A stretch of DNA of 64,000 bases from an uncultured Hyphomonas sp. GTDB taxonomy: Bacteria > Pseudomonadota > Alphaproteobacteria > Caulobacterales > Hyphomonadaceae. The position numbers and the translations under genes were made by a program. Below, piece after piece: positions 9,310-17,977 of this stretch. Position 1 is the first letter of the stretch. Every line of letters begins with the position of its first letter. The notes under the pieces were generated by a model, which saw nothing but the letters and a program-made list of their open reading frames with translations, made no database searches and was not told the origin of the DNA. The DNA is taken from contig NZ_OY776147.1 in assembly GCF_963675305.1 (NCBI RefSeq), forward strand, positions 1,860,001 through 1,924,000, read 5' to 3'.

Positions 9310-9450
9310 AAAAACTGATTCTCGCAGATCCCGCAGCAGCAGGAACCTTTCCTCAAGGCCGATCCTGTTTATGCTTGGCAAGTACATGTGGAAATGTTGG
9401 ACAGAATTCGGTTTGCCTGAAGGGCCCGATAGACTTTGCAGGGATTAGAC

Positions 9451-10056
9451 ATGGCAACGGATCAGGCCACGCAGGACCAGACACACGTTTCAGACGGCCG
9501 CCGGCTGAGATCTGAGCGCAACAAGCAGAAGATCGTGAGCGCGATGATGGAGCTTGTACGCGAGGGCGACTACGACCCGAGCGTGGCCAACATTGCCGAA
9601 CGCGCCGGCGTGGGGCTGCGGACAGTCTTCCGCCATTTCGACGATGTCGATACGCTGTACCGGGAAATGTCCGGCCAGATTGAGGCTCGCATTCTTCCGG
9701 AAATCGCCAAGCCGCTGACGGCCAAAGACTGGCAAGGCCGCGTGAAAGAGATGATGGAGCGCCGCATCCGCGTCTTCGAAGACGTTATGCCTGTTCGTAT
9801 CTGTGCGCTTGCCAGACGGTACCGCTCAGAACTCCTGATGGCGAACCACAAACGGTTCGTCGCGCATGAGACCGCAGCCCTTGCCCTGGCGCTGCCTCCT
9901 GAAGTGCTGGAAAACGAGCCCCTGAAACTGGCGTTCGACGTCGCGCTGAGTTTCGACACATGGCGGCGCATGCGGCAGGATCAGGGTTTTTCCAGAGCCA
10001 AAGCCACATCCGTTCTGGATACCATGCTGGACGCCCTGATCGCCGCTGCGGAATGA
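9451..10056 (+). CDS. TetR/AcrR family transcriptional regulator
   Basis: A 201-residue regulator. The N-terminal helix-turn-helix lies at about residues 20-70 (RSERNKQKIVSAMMELVREG, then VANIAERAGVGLRTVFRHFDD). The C-terminal ligand domain is not assignable to a ligand class. The ATG at 9451 is preferred to a TTG five codons upstream. Its stop overlaps the start of the formylglycine-generating enzyme gene (ATGA), so the two are co-transcribed and it may control the sulfatase genes downstream; that is inference from position. Confidence 0.85.
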   Translation: MATDQATQDQTHVSDGRRLRSERNKQKIVSAMMELVREGDYDPSVANIAERAGVGLRTVFRHFDDVDTLYREMSGQIEARILPEIAKPLTAKDWQGRVKEMMERRIRVFEDVMPVRICALARRYRSELLMANHKRFVAHETAALALALPPEVLENEPLKLAFDVALSFDTWRRMRQDQGFSRAKATSVLDTMLDALIAAAE

Positions 10057-10955
10057 AAAGGCGCGGCGTTCCCGCCTTGGCCATACTTCTCATGGCGGCC
10101 TGTGGCGCGCCTTCGGACCCGGGCGCCAAATCGACCTCCTGCGGCCTGCCGATCGATCAACTGGATGAATTCATCACGGTTCAGACCGGATCTTTTCTGA
10201 AAGGCCGGGACCCGATTTACCGCGAAGAAGTTCCGACAGAAAAACTGCACGTCGACGGCTTCGATATTCTGTCACATGAGGTCACAAACGCCGAGTTCGC
10301 GCGATTTGTCCAAGAAACAGGCTATGTGACAGATGCTGAACGCAGCGCAGCAGCGGGCGGGGAAGCCGCCGGTTCGGCCGTCTTCCTGAACGCGGAAGGC
10401 TCAATGTCTCAGGCGCCCTGGCAACTTGTGTCCGGCGCCACATGGAAATCTCCCGAAGGTCCGGGCACAAATATTGACGGACGTGCCCTGCATCCGGTCG
10501 TGCATATTTCCCTCGCCGATGCCCGCGCCTATGCCGACTGGGCAGGTGGACGGCTGCCGACTGAGGTCGAGTGGGAATATGCCGCATCTCTGGGATTGCC
10601 TGACCTCGGCCGCTCAAATTCCGGTGCCTACAACAGTGACGGCACGCCCATCGCAAATACCTGGCAGGGCATTTTCCCGTTTTCCAATACCGCAGGTGAC
10701 GGCTTCACGGGTACCTCGCCGGTCGGCTGCTTCGGCAAGGACAGGATAGGTGCCTATGACATGATCGGGAATGTCTGGGAATGGACAGACACCCCTTATG
10801 GCCCGGGCACCCACACCATCAAAGGCGGATCCTATCTTTGTGCTGACAATTTCTGCCGGCGCTTCCGTCCGGCGGCCCGGCAGCCCGAAGAAATAGATTT
10901 CTCATCGAACCATATCGGCTTCCGGATCGCACGTAATACCTCAGCCGCTGAATGA
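10053..10955 (+). CDS. Formylglycine-generating enzyme (SUMF1 family), predicted lipoprotein
   Basis: A 300-residue FGE-sulfatase domain protein that should oxidise the active-site cysteine of type I sulfatases to formylglycine. The N-terminus MKRRGVPALAILLMAAC is a lipoprotein signal with a lipobox ending at Cys17. The FGE core includes VTNAEFARFVQETGYVTDAE, WAGGRLPTEVEWEYAA and GNVWEWTDTPYG. The C-terminal segment SYLCADNFCRRFR carries the Cys-x4-Cys pair that matches the copper-binding active-site cysteines of FGEs. The start was set at the ATGA overlap with the TetR gene, which also yields the signal peptide. Two sulfatase genes with C-x-P-S-R sites follow at once, on the opposite strand. 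Confidence 0.9.
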   Translation: MKRRGVPALAILLMAACGAPSDPGAKSTSCGLPIDQLDEFITVQTGSFLKGRDPIYREEVPTEKLHVDGFDILSHEVTNAEFARFVQETGYVTDAERSAAAGGEAAGSAVFLNAEGSMSQAPWQLVSGATWKSPEGPGTNIDGRALHPVVHISLADARAYADWAGGRLPTEVEWEYAASLGLPDLGRSNSGAYNSDGTPIANTWQGIFPFSNTAGDGFTGTSPVGCFGKDRIGAYDMIGNVWEWTDTPYGPGTHTIKGGSYLCADNFCRRFRPAARQPEEIDFSSNHIGFRIARNTSAAE

Positions 10956-10956
10956 G

Positions 10957-12618
10957 TCAGTTCGGCCAGTAGACATATTCATCGCCGGCCTCGAACCTAT
11001 CAGCAGCAGTCTTGTCGATCATGATCGGACTCTCAACCGTGTATGGGTATAGAGGCGGCCTGGAGTTTGCCCAGTGTGCATCGATCAATGCCTGGAGCTC
11101 CGCGACCTTATCAGGCTGAGTTTCAGCAAGATTGGTTTGCTCCGTCGGGTCGTCCTCCAGGTTGAACAACCAGACCTTTTCCTGACGTCCATTCACCTGC
11201 AGTTTCCAATTACCCGCCCTTACGACCCGGTAGTATCCACTGGACCAGAAAACCGCATTGTCCTGACGGGAAACCTCCCCCTGCCCCATGGCTGCTGGCA
11301 ACAGGGTTTCACCATCGATCACCACGCCTTCAGGCAATGCCTCTCCCGCAATCGATGCGAGCGTTGGCATCAGGTCGACATGCGCGACCGGCGTGTCGAT
11401 TTGCGTGCCGGCTGGGATCGTGCCGGGCCATGACACAAACATCGGTACACGGATCCCGCCTTCGAACAGGGTGATCTTCCACCCTCGATACGGCGCGTTG
11501 ACTTCCGGCAGTCCGATATAGCCAGCGCCGCCATTGTCCGACGTGAACACAATAACCGTATTGTCGGAAAGCCCCTCTTCTTCCAGTTTGTCCATGATCC
11601 GGCCGACGCTGCGGTCCAGCGCACGCACCATGGCCGCGTAGACCCGCAGGCGTTCGGGCTGAATATCACCGACGGCTTCATAGTCTTCCCGCGTCGCCTG
11701 AAGCGGAGTGTGCACGCCCCAATGCGCCAGATAGAGAAAGAATGGCCGATCCCGGTTTGCTTCGATCACCTTGCCCGCTTCATCGGTCCAATAGTCCGTC
11801 AGGTATCCGCCCGGCTCGAACCATTCGCCATTGTTGTAGGAAGCGGCATACTGCATCCGCGCCCACAGGAATTTGTCGATCGGGTCGAAATCCAGCTTGG
11901 CGTTGACGACATCCGGATCGTCCTCCGGCAGGTACAGACCACTCGCCATGAGCAGGCTTTCATCAAACCCCTGAGCGGTTGGCCGGGAGTCTTCGCCGCG
12001 CCCCAGATGCCATTTGCCGATGTGGACCGTGTGGTAGCCTGCTTCTTTCAGGAGTTCGGCGACCGTGACTTCCTCGCCCGGCAGTCCCTGCGCCTCAAAG
12101 GGAACACCGCCTTCATCCGCTTGCCGGTTCCATTCGATGGGTGGCAGGCCGGTATCCATGTCATTTCCCACCATTGATATGACACGGCCCATGCCGTCTG
12201 GGGTTGGCGTGAATTCAAATCCCGTCCGGGTCGGATAGCGGCCGGTCATCAGCATGGCGCGAGATGGTGCGCAGGTACCTGTTCCGGAGTAAGCCTGCCG
12301 GAAGATGGCGCCTCTTGCTGCCAGCCTGTCTATGTTCGGCGTTGGCACGCGTCCACCGGCCACACCGCCGCCGAAAGTCGAAATGTCATTGATGCCAAGA
12401 TCATCCGCGACAATGAAAATGATATTAGGCGGCCTTTCGGCATCCGCCGACTGCGGTGATGCAGGCCCTTGTTGCCAGACCACCGCCTGGTACGGCGCAA
12501 CATCCCTCTGGCCGGAATGCGACGCGATGAACAGAATGATCGCTGTCTTGTTGAACCATGCCAGCGCGCCGAAGACTATCAGCAGGCTGGCGCCGCCGAT
12601 CAGGATTCTTTTCAACAT
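10957..12618 (-). CDS. Type I sulfatase (arylsulfatase family), membrane-anchored
   Basis: A 553-residue sulfatase. An N-terminal hydrophobic helix (ILIGGASLLIVFGALAWF) makes it a probable signal anchor facing the periplasm. The metal site begins FIVADDLGINDIS. The signature GTCAPSRAMLMTGRYPTRTG contains Cys116 in C-x-P-S-R, the residue converted to formylglycine. Later HIGKWHLGRG, FFLYLAHWGVHTPL and FTSDNGG carry further conserved catalytic residues. I chose the ATG at 12618 over a GTG four codons upstream. It is downstream of the GST-like gene in the same operon and converges on the FGE gene, with a single base between stops. The sulfate ester substrate is unknown. Confidence 0.92.
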   Translation of the reverse strand: MLKRILIGGASLLIVFGALAWFNKTAIILFIASHSGQRDVAPYQAVVWQQGPASPQSADAERPPNIIFIVADDLGINDISTFGGGVAGGRVPTPNIDRLAARGAIFRQAYSGTGTCAPSRAMLMTGRYPTRTGFEFTPTPDGMGRVISMVGNDMDTGLPPIEWNRQADEGGVPFEAQGLPGEEVTVAELLKEAGYHTVHIGKWHLGRGEDSRPTAQGFDESLLMASGLYLPEDDPDVVNAKLDFDPIDKFLWARMQYAASYNNGEWFEPGGYLTDYWTDEAGKVIEANRDRPFFLYLAHWGVHTPLQATREDYEAVGDIQPERLRVYAAMVRALDRSVGRIMDKLEEEGLSDNTVIVFTSDNGGAGYIGLPEVNAPYRGWKITLFEGGIRVPMFVSWPGTIPAGTQIDTPVAHVDLMPTLASIAGEALPEGVVIDGETLLPAAMGQGEVSRQDNAVFWSSGYYRVVRAGNWKLQVNGRQEKVWLFNLEDDPTEQTNLAETQPDKVAELQALIDAHWANSRPPLYPYTVESPIMIDKTAADRFEAGDEYVYWPN

Positions 12619-12636
12619 ATCCGTTCCCACCCTGAT

Positions 12637-13674
12637 CTACGTAACAAGCTCTTCACAGCCTGTGCCGGAGAAGATTTCCTTGAGATCATTTTTCGCGCTG
12701 TCCGGGACAGCCTCGGCCGTTTGCAACAAATGCTGCAGGCATTTGGCCTGGTAGGGAAATGTTGGCTGCTGCCAGATCTGGCCATCTATATTTGTGCGGA
12801 AATCCGACTCACCTGCAGCGACCGCTGCGGCATTCGCCTTGAGAAACGGCAGGTACACCCGTCCAATTTCCGACAGGAGGGGCTTCAGGCGCTCTGCGGC
12901 CTGTTCCGGTGTGAACCAGTCACCCTCAGCCGGCTCAACACCTGACAGGTCTTCCATACGGTCCAGCCAGGCGCGTACTCTGGCAGACCGGGCACGGGTC
13001 AGTGTCGCCGATGTCGGCTCAATGATCGCCAGCTGGGTCAGCTGCCCGTAAATTGCGAAATCGGCGGACGATGGACGAGCTCCCAGCACATAACCGGCAT
13101 GCTGGATTAATGCGTCCAGAAGATCGATGAAGCGGAGATAACTCGCCTCAATCGTGGAGGCTGTGACATCGTTCGACCCGACGACATACAGCCGTTCTGT
13201 TTGCCGTTTACTGAACATGTCCGCCATCTTCTGGGCATCCGCTGCCTCAAGCGTTGGCACAGACCAGTAAACAAGAAGCGGCCCGGCATTGTCGCGATCG
13301 GCTTCAAAATACCAGCGGTAATGAAACATCGCCTTGGTCAGCCACTCATCGGCATAGTCTTCGATCAGCTCATTCAGGAAGGCCAGGACAGGATTTTCCG
13401 GGATGACGCCACGTCCCGAATAATCCTGCTCCAGCCTGCGCGTAATCGGCGTAGAGTCGACAACGGCCTCTACCCCGCCATCGGATTTTGGGAAGTAGAA
13501 TGTTGGCAGCAGCTTCACCTTGGGCTGCGGCAGACCTGGCGGCGGATTTTGATGCCCACCCCAAATCACAGCGTAAGGAATATGACGGTAGCGCAGTAAA
13601 GCCACCATCTTGCGGGTATAGGGTGAGCCGGGCGCTCCCATCAGCACCAGACGGTCATTGCCTGCGGTTACCAT
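12637..13674 (-). CDS. Glutathione S-transferase-like protein with extended C-terminus
   Basis: A 345-residue protein opening with a thioredoxin-like GST N-domain (LMGAPGSPYTRKMVALLRYRHIPY) and a helical GST C-domain (about residues 110-260, including YVLGARPSSADFAIYGQLTQL). The roughly 90-residue extension after that is longer than in ordinary GSTs. The ATG at 13674 follows an excellent ribosome site (GGGAGG); upstream in-frame codons lack one. It lies 18 bases upstream of the first sulfatase gene. Its role is unknown; conjugation or dehalogenation of a released aglycone would be speculation. Confidence 0.75.
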   Translation of the reverse strand: MVTAGNDRLVLMGAPGSPYTRKMVALLRYRHIPYAVIWGGHQNPPPGLPQPKVKLLPTFYFPKSDGGVEAVVDSTPITRRLEQDYSGRGVIPENPVLAFLNELIEDYADEWLTKAMFHYRWYFEADRDNAGPLLVYWSVPTLEAADAQKMADMFSKRQTERLYVVGSNDVTASTIEASYLRFIDLLDALIQHAGYVLGARPSSADFAIYGQLTQLAIIEPTSATLTRARSARVRAWLDRMEDLSGVEPAEGDWFTPEQAAERLKPLLSEIGRVYLPFLKANAAAVAAGESDFRTNIDGQIWQQPTFPYQAKCLQHLLQTAEAVPDSAKNDLKEIFSGTGCEELVT

Positions 13675-13710
13675 TTTTCCTCCCTGCCCGTTCTCCGGGC
13701 TTAGTATTAT

Positions 13711-13720
13711 TATTGACACT
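13711..13720. promoter_or_regulatory. TATTGACACT half-site shared with the second sulfatase gene
   Basis: The 10-mer TATTGACACT occurs here, 37-46 bases before the GST-like gene start, and again at 15585-15594, inside the palindrome before the second sulfatase gene. A shared site for one regulator, perhaps the TetR at 9451, is inferred. Confidence 0.35.
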
Positions 13721-13761
13721 CTTTTTGCCAATTCTCTCTCGGTCAAGAGCCGAAGCCCGGG

Positions 13762-15564
13762 TCACCTCCGGAAAAACTGCACCACCAGACGCCCAACCAG
13801 CCAGACAACCGCCACGACACCGATGAGCAACACCACCAGCTGCATCCAGTAAGCCTTGAACTGGCGCGCCATCGTGTTGCGGGTGATTTCTTTCAGCGAA
13901 TTGTATCCTTCCGGAACCTCAAGAACCCCAACGCGCGCGCTGTAGGCTTGATATTCGTTCAGCATGTCGGCAAAAACAGCCGGCTGCTCCAGTCGCAGGT
14001 CCGAGGTCTCTCCCGGGTCCGCTTCGATATCGTAAAGGCGCCACTGCCCGTCTCCATGAGGCTTCTGGTTGCGAGTGATTTTCCAGCGGCCTTTCAGGAC
14101 AGCTGAATTACCGGAGACTTCCATGCCGATGACATCGCCTGGCTGATAAACCGCCGCCTGGGTTCCGGACAGTAGCGGCTCAAGGCTTCGCCCGGTCATC
14201 CTCTCACCCGTGTCGTCTATCCCGGCATATTTCAGGAGTGTCGGGGCAATATCGGTGACCACTGTCCGTGCATCAAACGTCTGACCCTCAGGGACGCCGG
14301 GCCCGGTCATGATCAGGGGCACACGCAATCCGCCTTCCGACCCGAGAAACTTGAACATGTTGTTCGGAGACGCCGCCGCGATCGCCCACTCAGGACCGAT
14401 AAAGCCCCAACTGCCTTGCTCGCCAATACCCTCCCTGCCGATATGGTAGCCGTGCAGCTTCATCCAGATTGACAGGCGAATATCGGTGTCGCCGCGTGAT
14501 GGCTCCGGCCCGTTGTCAGAGGTGACGACAAAAATGGTATTATCGTATTTTCCCGTTTCCTTGAGATGTTCCACGAACCGGCCAATCTCGATGTCCATGG
14601 CTTCCATCATGGCTGCATTCACCTGCATGCGCGCGGCATAAATATCCTGATCTTCAGGGGAAAGATCATCCCAGGCTCGCATCTCATCCGGCATGGGCGC
14701 CAAAGGAGCGCTATCCGGAATGAGTCCGATTTCCTTCGCCTTTTGCCATCGCGCCTCTCTCAACGCGTTCCAGCCCGCGTCGTAGACACCGTCATACCCG
14801 GCCGTCAGTTCCGGCGGCGCCTGCACGGGAATATGGATTGCCTGGAATGGAAGATACGCAAAGAAGGGCGCGTCCTGATTGCCTTCGTCCAGGTATTCGA
14901 TCATGTGATCGACAATCATTGTCGAAGAATAGAAAGAATCCGGCAACTCGGCGGGCTGCCCGTCTTCGTACCAGGGCGCCTTTTGGTAATAGGGCATGTA
15001 GGGCTTGTCTGACCAGTTGTCGGCGCCTGAAGCATCCAATGCCAGCGACCTGTCGAAGCCATGGGCGTTCGGCAGGTCTCCCGCACCGCTACCGAGATGC
15101 CACTTGCCTGACATGAGAGTACGATAACCGGCAGCCTTCAGCCGGTCTGCCAGTGTCAGAACTCCCGGCTCCAGATGCATGGTATAGCCCGGCTGGCCGA
15201 CATGTTCCTTGGGCAGGACTTCAGGAATGGTGGCGATGCCTGTCATATGATTGTCCATGCCAGTCAGGAGCATGGCACGGGACGGTGAGCAAAGCGGCGA
15301 AGAGTAATGACGGCGGAATATCGCACCGCGCGCCGCAAGAGCATCAATGTTGGGGGTACGCGCCTCCCCGCCATACGCCCCGAAATCCATCAGCGCGGCA
15401 TCATCGACGAGGATCAGGACGAAATTCGGCCGCGAGTCCTCAGCTTGAGGGGTTTCAGCTGCAGCCACTGCCGCAAGCCCGAAGCTTGCCGCCAGCAAGG
15501 CAATCCCCCCACCCAGCCGCATTCGCATTTTATGGACAAAACCGTCCCACGCCCATTTCGACAT
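13762..15564 (-). CDS. Type I sulfatase with signal peptide and C-terminal membrane helix
   Basis: A 600-residue sulfatase with an N-terminal signal (IALLAASFGLAAVAAAETP). It begins its catalytic domain FVLILVDDAALMDFGAYGG and has the formylglycine motif PLCSPSRAMLLTG with Cys92. Further conserved segments are SGKWHLGSGAG, FFAYLPFQAIHIPVQAP and VTSDNGPEPS. A C-terminal helix (LVVLLIGVVAVVWLVGRLVV) followed by FFRR should anchor it in the inner membrane with the active site in the periplasm. The ATG at 15564 follows a GAGGTAG ribosome site. A palindromic site sits just upstream. It has the same orientation as the GST-sulfatase pair but is 87 bases away and probably has its own promoter. Confidence 0.92.
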   Translation of the reverse strand: MSKWAWDGFVHKMRMRLGGGIALLAASFGLAAVAAAETPQAEDSRPNFVLILVDDAALMDFGAYGGEARTPNIDALAARGAIFRRHYSSPLCSPSRAMLLTGMDNHMTGIATIPEVLPKEHVGQPGYTMHLEPGVLTLADRLKAAGYRTLMSGKWHLGSGAGDLPNAHGFDRSLALDASGADNWSDKPYMPYYQKAPWYEDGQPAELPDSFYSSTMIVDHMIEYLDEGNQDAPFFAYLPFQAIHIPVQAPPELTAGYDGVYDAGWNALREARWQKAKEIGLIPDSAPLAPMPDEMRAWDDLSPEDQDIYAARMQVNAAMMEAMDIEIGRFVEHLKETGKYDNTIFVVTSDNGPEPSRGDTDIRLSIWMKLHGYHIGREGIGEQGSWGFIGPEWAIAAASPNNMFKFLGSEGGLRVPLIMTGPGVPEGQTFDARTVVTDIAPTLLKYAGIDDTGERMTGRSLEPLLSGTQAAVYQPGDVIGMEVSGNSAVLKGRWKITRNQKPHGDGQWRLYDIEADPGETSDLRLEQPAVFADMLNEYQAYSARVGVLEVPEGYNSLKEITRNTMARQFKAYWMQLVVLLIGVVAVVWLVGRLVVQFFRR

Positions 15565-15587
15565 GACTACCTCAATCCCGGATGTAT

Positions 15588-15604
15588 TGACACTTGAAAT
15601 GTCA
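15588..15604. promoter_or_regulatory. Palindromic operator before the second sulfatase gene
   Basis: TGACACTTGAAATGTCA is a 17-bp near-palindrome: 5-bp arms TGACA/TGTCA, one mismatched pair, then TT/AA around a central G. It lies 24-40 bases before the sulfatase start, which suits a TetR-type operator. The rest of the 152-base gap to the DUF1365 gene shows nothing clear. Confidence 0.5.
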
Positions 15605-15716
15605 CCATATTCGGGTTTTGTCAAAGAGGCATCTGCCGACGCCCCCGGTCGTCAGGCACAGGCGCACGCACTCTTGCCAGAGCGCAGATCATGAAGATGC
15701 TTGCAGGAAGCTGAAG

Positions 15717-16508
15717 CTAAACCCGGACGCCGGAATGCGGCCGCCCGAGACTCACGCCAGGTTCAGGCTGCTTTGGCCCATGCCGGTGATAACGTGCGCC
15801 TTTGACGAACAATTTCAGCGCTTCCCAGTGGATCCCGGCAATCACGCCGATCGTCATCATCGGAAAACGTGCCAACACGCCCAGCGTCGTTCGGTTTGTT
15901 ACCGGCCGTGCCTCCCCCACCAAGGAGGCGCGCATACGCTCGGTGCCATCCGCACGATAGGAAATCGCCAGCTTGAGAGTCTCTGCAGGGGGCTGGAGGA
16001 CAAATTTGTAGTGCCCGCGTTTGTCAAAAAACGGGGAGACATAGAACGCCTTGTCGCAATCATGCTGGCAAACGCCCTGTTCTTCATCAGCCGCACACAG
16101 ATAAAAGTGGCGTTCCCCGAACGTATTCCCAACCTCATACAGCACGTGATGAAGTTCGCCTGTGTGGTTGCGAATGAAGTAGACAGAAATGGGATTGAAC
16201 ACATAACCGAACATGCGCGGCAGCGTCAGCAGCTCGACCTTGTCTGCTGGTTCCTGAACACCCTGCCCTTTGACAAACGCCCGAACCCATCCAGCCAGAT
16301 CACGCGACTGGCCGTCGCCATGGTCCAGCGGGTTGACGCTCATAAGCCCGCCTTTTCCAATCTTCAGAAACCGGCTGAGCCCGCGCGCCTCATCCAACCG
16401 GTCAAGGTCGAGCAACACATAGGCAATCCGGTAGCGTAAAAAGTGAGACACATCGCCGAAGCGACGATGGCTCACCTTGCCGACGTAAAATTGCGCCGGT
16501 GCACTCAT
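15717..16508 (-). CDS. DUF1365 family protein
   Basis: A 263-residue member of DUF1365, recognisable by FYVGKVSHRRFGDVSHFLRYR at the start, the central MFGYVFNPISVYF, and GNTFGERHFYL followed by KAFYVSPFFD. DUF1365 genes usually accompany an FAD oxidoreductase and often a cyclopropane-fatty-acid synthase-like methyltransferase, and in Rhodobacter-type bacteria belong to the RpoE/ChrR photooxidative stress regulon. Here its start overlaps the stop of the FAD oxidoreductase gene (ATGA). No methyltransferase gene follows. The biochemical role is unproven; lipid modification is the common suggestion. Confidence 0.88.
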   Translation of the reverse strand: MSAPAQFYVGKVSHRRFGDVSHFLRYRIAYVLLDLDRLDEARGLSRFLKIGKGGLMSVNPLDHGDGQSRDLAGWVRAFVKGQGVQEPADKVELLTLPRMFGYVFNPISVYFIRNHTGELHHVLYEVGNTFGERHFYLCAADEEQGVCQHDCDKAFYVSPFFDKRGHYKFVLQPPAETLKLAISYRADGTERMRASLVGEARPVTNRTTLGVLARFPMMTIGVIAGIHWEALKLFVKGARYHRHGPKQPEPGVSLGRPHSGVRV

Positions 16509-17875
16509 GCGGAAACCTTTCCGGCCTCCGGCCGCGCAAGACGCTCCTTCGAATAATCAAACGCCCAAGGACGCTTCCAGTCGCTGAGCAATTCGGCAAC
16601 AGCAAGGCCGGACTGGATTCCATCCTCGTGGAACCCATAGCCCTGCCATGCCCCACAGAACCAGGTGTTCCGGTGGCCTTGGATCGACCAGATCTCCCGC
16701 TGAGCTTGCATGGCGCGTCCATCAAAGACCGGATGATTGTAGACAAACTCCTGTTCCACCTTGTCCGGCGTGGGCTCCTGTTCGGGATTGAGGGTTACAA
16801 AGTAATTTGTCGTGGTCTCAAGTCTCTGAAGTGCATTCATCCAGTAAGTCACGGAAAGCTGCAGCGAGTCAGCCTGTCTGGCCCGGTAATTCCAGGCGGC
16901 CCAGGCTGCCTTGCGGATTGGCATCAGGGTTTCGTCACGGTGAAGGATGACACGGTTCGGCTGAGTGCGGAAACCGGAGAGAATCCGGGTTTCCGGTTCA
17001 GCCGCATCAGCAAGCAGAGCCAGCGCTTCTGGTGCATGGCAGGCGAAGACGACCTCATCAAAATCCTCGAATGTGCCGTCGGAAAAACGAAGGCGAACGC
17101 CTTGCGCCGTCCGGTGCACGGAGTCGATTCCGGCATTGCAGCGGATCCGGTCAGAAAACCCCTGCGTCATGGGGGCGAGGTAAGACGCGCTTCCACCATC
17201 GACGGACTGCCACGGAAATTGAGGGCGAACGCTGACCAGCCCATGGTTCACGAAGAACCGTGCAAGACTGGCCGCCGGGAAATCCATGATCATGGAGACC
17301 GGGCAAGACCAGATCGCGGCAGCCATTGGCAGGAGGTGGTAGTCGACAAATGCCCGACCATATTTCTCTTCGGCAACATAGTCGCCAATAGACCGGCCGC
17401 GCTGGCACTGCGCCAGATCATGAGAGGCAGCATGGAACCGCAGAATGTCCTTCAGCATCAGAAAGAAGCGCGGACTCGCCATGTTCCGACGCCAGGCGAA
17501 CAGGCCATCCATACCATGACTGGCGTATTCCATGCGCTCGTCCGGCATCGAGACGGAAAAGTTCATGCGAGTCGGGTTTGACGCCACACCAAGGCGGTCA
17601 AACAACGCCGTCAGATTTGGATAGTTCGGTTCATTGAAGACGATAAAGCCGGTATCCACCGGGACAGGACCCTCGGGCGCTTCGACTGTTACTGTCGCGG
17701 TATGCCCGCCAATCCGCCCGGCCTTCTCGAAAACGGTGATGTCGCAGGTATTCTGCAACGCCCAGGCGGCCGACAGGCCTGAAATTCCCGTACCTATAAT
17801 GGCAACCCGCGAGCGGCGCCCTTCAGAAACGGCTCCTGAGCGACGGTTAATCGGCGCGGCGACATCAAATGGCAT
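16505..17875 (-). CDS. FAD-dependent amine oxidase-like oxidoreductase
   Basis: A 456-residue protein with a Rossmann FAD motif near the N-terminus (VAIIGTGISGLSAAWAL) and the GG motif EKAGRIGGHTATV. It belongs to the cytosolic NAD(P)-binding/FAD family found beside DUF1365 and cfa-like genes. No signal peptide is visible. With the DUF1365 gene it forms an operon divergent from an RpoE-type sigma factor, 102 bases away, which suggests it acts in the singlet-oxygen response, possibly on membrane fatty acids. That role is inferred from the neighbourhood. Confidence 0.88.
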   Translation of the reverse strand: MPFDVAAPINRRSGAVSEGRRSRVAIIGTGISGLSAAWALQNTCDITVFEKAGRIGGHTATVTVEAPEGPVPVDTGFIVFNEPNYPNLTALFDRLGVASNPTRMNFSVSMPDERMEYASHGMDGLFAWRRNMASPRFFLMLKDILRFHAASHDLAQCQRGRSIGDYVAEEKYGRAFVDYHLLPMAAAIWSCPVSMIMDFPAASLARFFVNHGLVSVRPQFPWQSVDGGSASYLAPMTQGFSDRIRCNAGIDSVHRTAQGVRLRFSDGTFEDFDEVVFACHAPEALALLADAAEPETRILSGFRTQPNRVILHRDETLMPIRKAAWAAWNYRARQADSLQLSVTYWMNALQRLETTTNYFVTLNPEQEPTPDKVEQEFVYNHPVFDGRAMQAQREIWSIQGHRNTWFCGAWQGYGFHEDGIQSGLAVAELLSDWKRPWAFDYSKERLARPEAGKVSA

Positions 17876-17898
17876 GGGCGTTCTCCGAACTGTTCAAT

Positions 17899-17928
17899 GA
17901 CATACGCAGCAGCCCGTCTGCCGGATTG
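17899..17928 (-). promoter_or_regulatory. Weak candidate RpoE promoter for the FAD/DUF1365 operon
   Basis: Reading the minus strand, CAATCC (17923-17928) is followed after exactly 18 bases by TATGTC (17899-17904). This matches the TGATCC-N18-TAAG pattern in 4 of 6 and 3 of 4 positions. The spacing is right but the match is poor. Confidence 0.3.
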
Positions 17929-17930
17929 AA

Positions 17931-17960
17931 TGATCCAGTCCGGCGATATTTGCGTAAAAG
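17931..17960 (+). promoter_or_regulatory. RpoE (ECF11)-type autoregulatory promoter
   Basis: TGATCC at 17931-17936, then exactly 18 bases, then TAAAAG at 17955-17960. This matches the known ECF11/RpoE pattern TGATCC-N18-TAA. It lies about 20 bases before the sigma gene start, so the sigma factor probably drives its own transcription. Confidence 0.75.
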
Positions 17961-17977
17961 GTCCAAAGGAGGCGATA

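Noticed and set aside
13711..13720. TTGACA as a plus-strand -35 promoter element
   Set aside because: No plus-strand gene follows; both copies precede minus-strand genes, so a regulator half-site is more likely than a promoter.
15594..16439. Open frame of about 280 codons antisense to the DUF1365 gene
   Set aside because: It covers a clearly conserved gene and its product has no recognised motif.
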